Assembly: GCA_949358305.1 (NCBI GenBank)
Contig: CASHSZ010000011.1
Span: 34,001 to 98,000, forward strand
Length of the DNA stretch: 64,000 nt
Source of the DNA: Strigamia acuminata
Taxonomy: Eukaryota > Arthropoda > Chilopoda > Geophilomorpha > Linotaeniidae
Direction: 5' to 3'
Of this stretch, positions 60,169 to 64,000 are shown piece after piece. The translations under genes were made by a program, and so were the position numbers. A model generated the notes under the pieces. That model was not told the origin of the DNA, made no database searches, and was given only the letters and a program-made list of their open reading frames with translations. Numbering within the stretch: position 1 is the stretch's first letter; each line of letters opens with the position of its first letter.

Positions 60169-60485
60169 TCGGGCCCGGGTGGCCGAGCGGGCAGGGTGAC
60201 CTGCCGCACGGAGTTGGTGACCGAGAGTTCGAGTCCCGCTCCCGCCGACTTTTCATTTCCGACAAAGCTGTATTGTCAAACACGCATTCACAGCATTTCA
60301 GTTGATATTGCCAAATATTGTGCCGTTCCAGTTTGGTCCCTTATTATTTCGAGATGGTGATGATGAACACTCTCCCGCGGGGTTGCGAGGGGGTGGGGGA
60401 GAGTCGAAAGATTCGGTTCTCCTTTTGTTTTTATTTTTATTTTTATTTTTATTTATTTTGTTTTATTTTGTTTTATTTTTTATTT
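60169..60485 (+). repeat. tRNA-derived SINE-like repeat (copy of 3,261)
   Basis: Duplicate of the repeat at 3,261. The head here begins TCGGGCCCGGG rather than TCGGCCCCGGG, and the preceding bases match the family consensus better than copy 1 does. Confidence 0.7.
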
Positions 60486-61100
60486 TTTAATTTTCAATTT
60501 TATTCAATTTTTCTCCCCCCCCCCCCCCCCGTCGATCATCGTCGCCACCGTCTCGTGTGGCGGTCGGGTGAAAGGAAAAAAAAAAGAAAAAAAAAAAAAA
60601 AAAAAAAAAAGAAAGAAAACCCTTCGCATCACCTTATCCGCGATGTGTCGGGAGGGCGTCTGAGAACCCACTCGCCCATTCTCAGCGGCCGCATTTTCCA
60701 ATTTTCGCCACCGGATGTCGCGCTCGCGTCACGCTCGTCCGTATCCCTCTCATCCCCACTCGTTGATCGACCTACTGGCTTCTTCGTCTCCCCTTTCGTC
60801 GCTCCTGCCGAGAAAGGTAAGCGAGATCGTCAATCGGATCGGGTCGGGTCGGACCGAAACCAACTCGACCGATCGACACGCGTCCTCCCGTTTCTCGGCC
60901 GCCGACGCGCGACCGGGATTAATTGATTGGTTTGGTTCGGTTCGGTTCGGTTCGGTCCGATCGGCGAATTTTCTCTTTCGTACGTTCGTTCATTCGTTCG
61001 TTCGCTCACCCGTTTGTTTGTTTATTATTTAAATCTAGCCACTCCATTCGTTCGTCCATTTTTTTTTTTCCCCGTCAACATCCTCATCGCCGCCGCCGAC

Positions 61101-61408
61101 ATGTCGGGACATCGCCGCGACCACCCTTCGTAAGTTTCGCGACCGTTTAGTTAGTCAGTCAGTCAGTCAGTCAGTCGGTTAGCTAGTTGGTTAATCGACC
61201 AGCCAACCGACCGACTTTCTTTTATCTTTATTTTTTTTTTTCTAAGGATTCCACAGCCGCCGCCGCTGCCACGCTCCATGGTCGAGTGGAACCTGGGCGC
61301 GGGACGGGGCAGGGCGTCCCGATGGGCCGGTCGCGCGGCCCGCGGCCACCCGTGAGTACCGTGATCGATCAATTACTTGATTTATTTATTTATTTTAATT
61401 TCTTTTGG

Positions 61409-61441
<33 letters not shown>

Positions 61442-61837
61442 CCACCGCCACCCATCACGCCGGACATGGAGGTGATCGGCGCGGCGGTGGATGCGGCCGG
61501 TCGCTCCGCCGCGGCGTGCAGGGCGGCCGAGGGCGTCGCCCGCGCCCTCGAGTTTCCCGTTCCAGAGGTGGCCATGGCGGTGGGCACGACGTCGGTGGTC
61601 GTGGCGGCCCGCCTGGCCACGTGGGCGACCCGCGCGGCCTTCAGCTCGGTCGCGGCGGCCGTAGCGGTGGTCGCGGCCACGACGGGCAACGAGGAGGCGG
61701 TCGACGCCGTCGTCACGGCGACCGGTGCGGTCGGGGCGGCCGAGGCAGCCACCATCGCCGTCGACGAGGCCGCGACGGCGGTAGAGGCGAGCGCGCGAGG
61801 ACTCCGTCGTCGCCGCGCCAGGAGCTCAACGATGTAA
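61101..61837 (+). CDS. Ala-rich protein of unknown function (block copy 2)
   Basis: Second copy of the gene at 4,188-4,928 with the same three exons. Noted coding differences are few: one Pro to Gln at the start of exon 2, Tyr to His near its end, and a synonymous change in the Ala-rich exon. The change that is silent in the Ala frame would alter the competing Arg-Gly frame, weak support for the chosen frame. Confidence 0.5.
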
Positions 61838-62168
61838 CCGCCACCACCACCACCATCGCTCCTCGTTCCATTTTTCAATTTTTCAATTTGTTAATTTGTC
61901 AATTTTCTTTAAAATTTTTAGTTTTTTTTTTTTATGTTTTAATGTGCAAATGTATAAACGATGTATAAAGAATGTATAAACAAATATAAAAACGAACAAC
62001 ATTTTTTTTTTTTTTTTTTTTTTTTTTTTGCGCATTTTATTTTTTGGCCTCAAATCGGCAACGAGGGGGAAAAAAAAAAAAAAATAATTATAATAATAAT
62101 ATGATACCGCGGAACACCTGTCCACAGTTCACACGGGGAATGAACAGGCAAATAAATGAACAAGTAGA

Positions 62169-62199
<31 letters not shown>

Positions 62200-62227
62200 A
62201 CGAATAAAATTCTCTCGGCCGCCACCC
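61838..62227. other. 3'-3' spacer (block copy 2)
   Basis: Counterpart of 4,929-5,319, with T-run and TAAA length changes. Confidence 0.6.
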
Positions 62228-62861
62228 TCAATATTCGATCGAAGAATTTCCGTCGTCGCCACCGCCGCCGTCGGCCGCCCCCTCGTCGCCCTCGGTCTCG
62301 TCCGCATAGTCGTCCGCCATCGGGTCCGTGTCATCGTCCACCATCTCCACCGGCTCCACCGGCTCCACCGGCTCCACCGTCTCCACCCGCTCCGCCGCTT
62401 CCAGCAACCTCCCCTGCATTTCCTCCAGCGTCCTCTCGAATTTCTCCTCCACTCTCTTCAACGTGCTCTCGAATCGCTTCTCCAGTCTCTCCAGCATCGC
62501 TTTCAGCATCTCCTCCGTCCTCGCCACCACCCCCTCGACAGTCGTCTCCGGCGCCGCACCCTCGCTCTTCTTTTCGCCCGACCGTGACGGCAATGGCGGC
62601 GGCAGCGGTCGCGCTGACGCGCCCCCTCGACGCGACTGGAAGAAAAAAATAAAATAAAATAAAATAAAATAAAATAAACAAATTGAACCGGATTGAAAAA
62701 TGTCGGGACGCGGTACGGACCCTCTTGATCTTCGTGGGATCGTTGGTTTTCTTTCCGCACTTGGGCTCGTCGAATCCGCCGGCCTTCGCGAGGTCCCACC
62801 CACCAAGCCTCATAAACCTGACGCGCCGCGTACGAGCGGTGGGCGTTCTTTTTTCTTCCAT
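62228..62861 (-). CDS. acidic coiled-coil protein (block copy 2)
   Basis: Second copy of the gene at 5,320-5,953; ATG at 62,861, same two exons. One Ala to Val change in the VEPVEP repeat lengthens the repeat pattern. The first exon donor is the same weak GTCCGT. Confidence 0.55.
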
Positions 62862-62929
62862 TCGTCTATTAGTATTGTAAATAAAGAAATAAATAAATAA
62901 ATAAATAAATAAATGAATGAACGGAAAAG

Positions 62930-62964
<35 letters not shown>

Positions 62965-63490
62965 AAACAAACAAAAACAAAGACAAAGACAAAAAAAATA
63001 ACGAAACAATGGCCGCGCGAACGACCCGGACGAATGCTCGAGGGAAAAAACGAACAAACAAACAAACAAACAAACAAACAAACAAACAAACAAACAAAAA
63101 ATAAAGTAAGGAAGGTTAAACCGAGTTACCTCCGAGCGTCCGATCTGTCCACGTGGCCAATGCTTCTAACGGCGAACGTGCCGGCTAATTGGTGTTTGTT
63201 TTGAACGAGCGAGTGTCCGGCGAGTGAACGATCCAACGTTGCGCTTTTCGATGAAAATTGTCCGAGTCTCGTGTGCTCATGCGCATCGTGCGGCGCGCAG
63301 GTCCACAACACTGTTTTCACGGGCTTTAAAAATAAATAAACTCGTTTCTCTCGTCTTTCTCCGTTTTGTAGATTTTTATTCGGTTTGTCGTTTCCCGAGC
63401 TGTACAAAAAATCAAAAATAAAATGAAATGCGTAACTTTAAACGAATGGCGACGATGACGGTGACAAATTCTTCGATTCGATCGGTCGGT
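62862..63490. other. intergenic spacer (block copy 2)
   Basis: Counterpart of 5,954-6,584. The A and CAAA tracts differ in length; otherwise nearly identical. Confidence 0.5.
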
Positions 63491-64000
63491 CTATGGCCGC
63501 GCCGCGAAACACGCGCGACATGACGGAACGTATTTGTCGGCGCCCCCGATCACTACAACGTCCTCTTCGCCCGACGTCCGCTTCGTGAACGCCGCTTCCC
63601 TTCGGCACCGGTAGCACGTCGCCTCGAGTTTCACGACGTGCTCCGACTTCGGCAGCAATTCGCACACGTGTCCGAACGGGTTTCGTTTAAAGTCCCCGTC
63701 GAGGGCCGCGACTATCACGGTCTTCCCTTTCTCCGCCATTTCTTGACAGAACGGGACCAGGTCGTCGAAAAATTGACCCTCGTCGATGCCGATGGTTTCG
63801 AACTTTTCCGACTGTTCTCGAGCTTCCGCCAAGTCCCCGATCACGCGCGCCGCTCTCGAGACTCCGGGGTGGGTGACGACTTCCGATGAACCGTGGCGAT
63901 CGTCGATCTTCGGCTTCAATAGCAGCGCCTTTCTCCCTTCGAGGCGCCTCAGGAGCTCCGTCGTTTTCCCCGCGAACATGGGCCCGATTATCAATTGGAT
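63491..64000 (-). CDS. TK1: thymidine kinase, TK1 family (block copy 2, cut by window end)
   Basis: Same protein as 6,585-7,130 from about residue 12 to the stop. P-loop, DEGQF and all four zinc cysteines are present and no difference in product was noticed. The first ~12 codons, including the start, lie beyond the window. Confidence 0.93.
   Translation of the reverse strand: MQLIIGPMFAGKTTELLRRLEGRKALLLKPKIDDRHGSSEVVTHPGVSRAARVIGDLAEAREQSEKFETIGIDEGQFFDDLVPFCQEMAEKGKTVIVAALDGDFKRNPFGHVCELLPKSEHVVKLEATCYRCRREAAFTKRTSGEEDVVVIGGADKYVPSCRACFAARP

Larger units (their letters stand above)
59358..61100. other. intergenic region with two SINE-like repeats (block copy 2)
   Basis: Counterpart of 2,452-4,187. 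Differences from copy 1 are mainly in simple repeats (for example a C run at 60,516-60,530) and a cluster of substitutions at 60,137-60,170 just before the second SINE. Confidence 0.55.

Overview
The window looks like a gene-poor to moderately gene-dense stretch of a eukaryotic nuclear chromosome, most probably from an invertebrate animal. The reasons are: many short GT-AG introns filled with TTTA and T-rich simple repeats; GC-rich coding exons with strong G/C at third codon positions; tRNA-derived SINE-like repeats; a piggyBac-family transposase gene broken by introns; a TK1-type thymidine kinase; and a Ty1/copia element whose primer site matches the 3' end of a metazoan-type initiator Met tRNA. 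The species cannot be named from sequence alone.

Layout. Bases 1-7,094 and 56,826-64,000 are near-identical direct copies of one block. It holds, in order: piggyBac-like transposase (+), a coiled-coil/Pro-Glu-repeat protein (-), two tRNA-like SINE repeats, an Ala-rich protein (+), an acidic coiled-coil protein (-) and thymidine kinase (-). A third, old and decayed copy of the same block lies at 20.8-24.3 kb. Between them are: a gene built from duplicated exons (8.4-9.6 kb, +); a large multi-exon gene of a two-zinc-finger family (10.4-15.2 kb, -) with two miniature paralogues (16.7-17.2 and 19.1-19.6 kb, -); about 13 kb of inverted, higher-order tandem repeat built on GGCCGTTAACGGGCC (19.9-33.5 kb); an acidic two- or three-exon gene (34.0-34.8 kb, -); eight tandem ~600 bp units carrying conserved hairpins (35.6-40.3 kb); and a fourth zinc-finger paralogue with an RS domain and a PHD-like finger (41.6-52.3 kb, +), split by a complete, very young copia retrotransposon (43,963-51,161). 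Four further tRNA-like repeats in tandem (52.9-54.5 kb) lead into the complete piggyBac gene.

Common themes are repeated duplication (of a whole block, of zinc-finger genes, of exons and of ncRNA-like units) and invasion by mobile elements. No metabolic operon logic applies. The strongest candidates for something undescribed are the two-zinc-finger gene family, the giant inverted GTTAAC array, and the eight-unit array whose hairpins show compensatory base changes. All gene models are hand-spliced from splice-site and reading-phase reasoning. They have not been checked against transcripts or databases.
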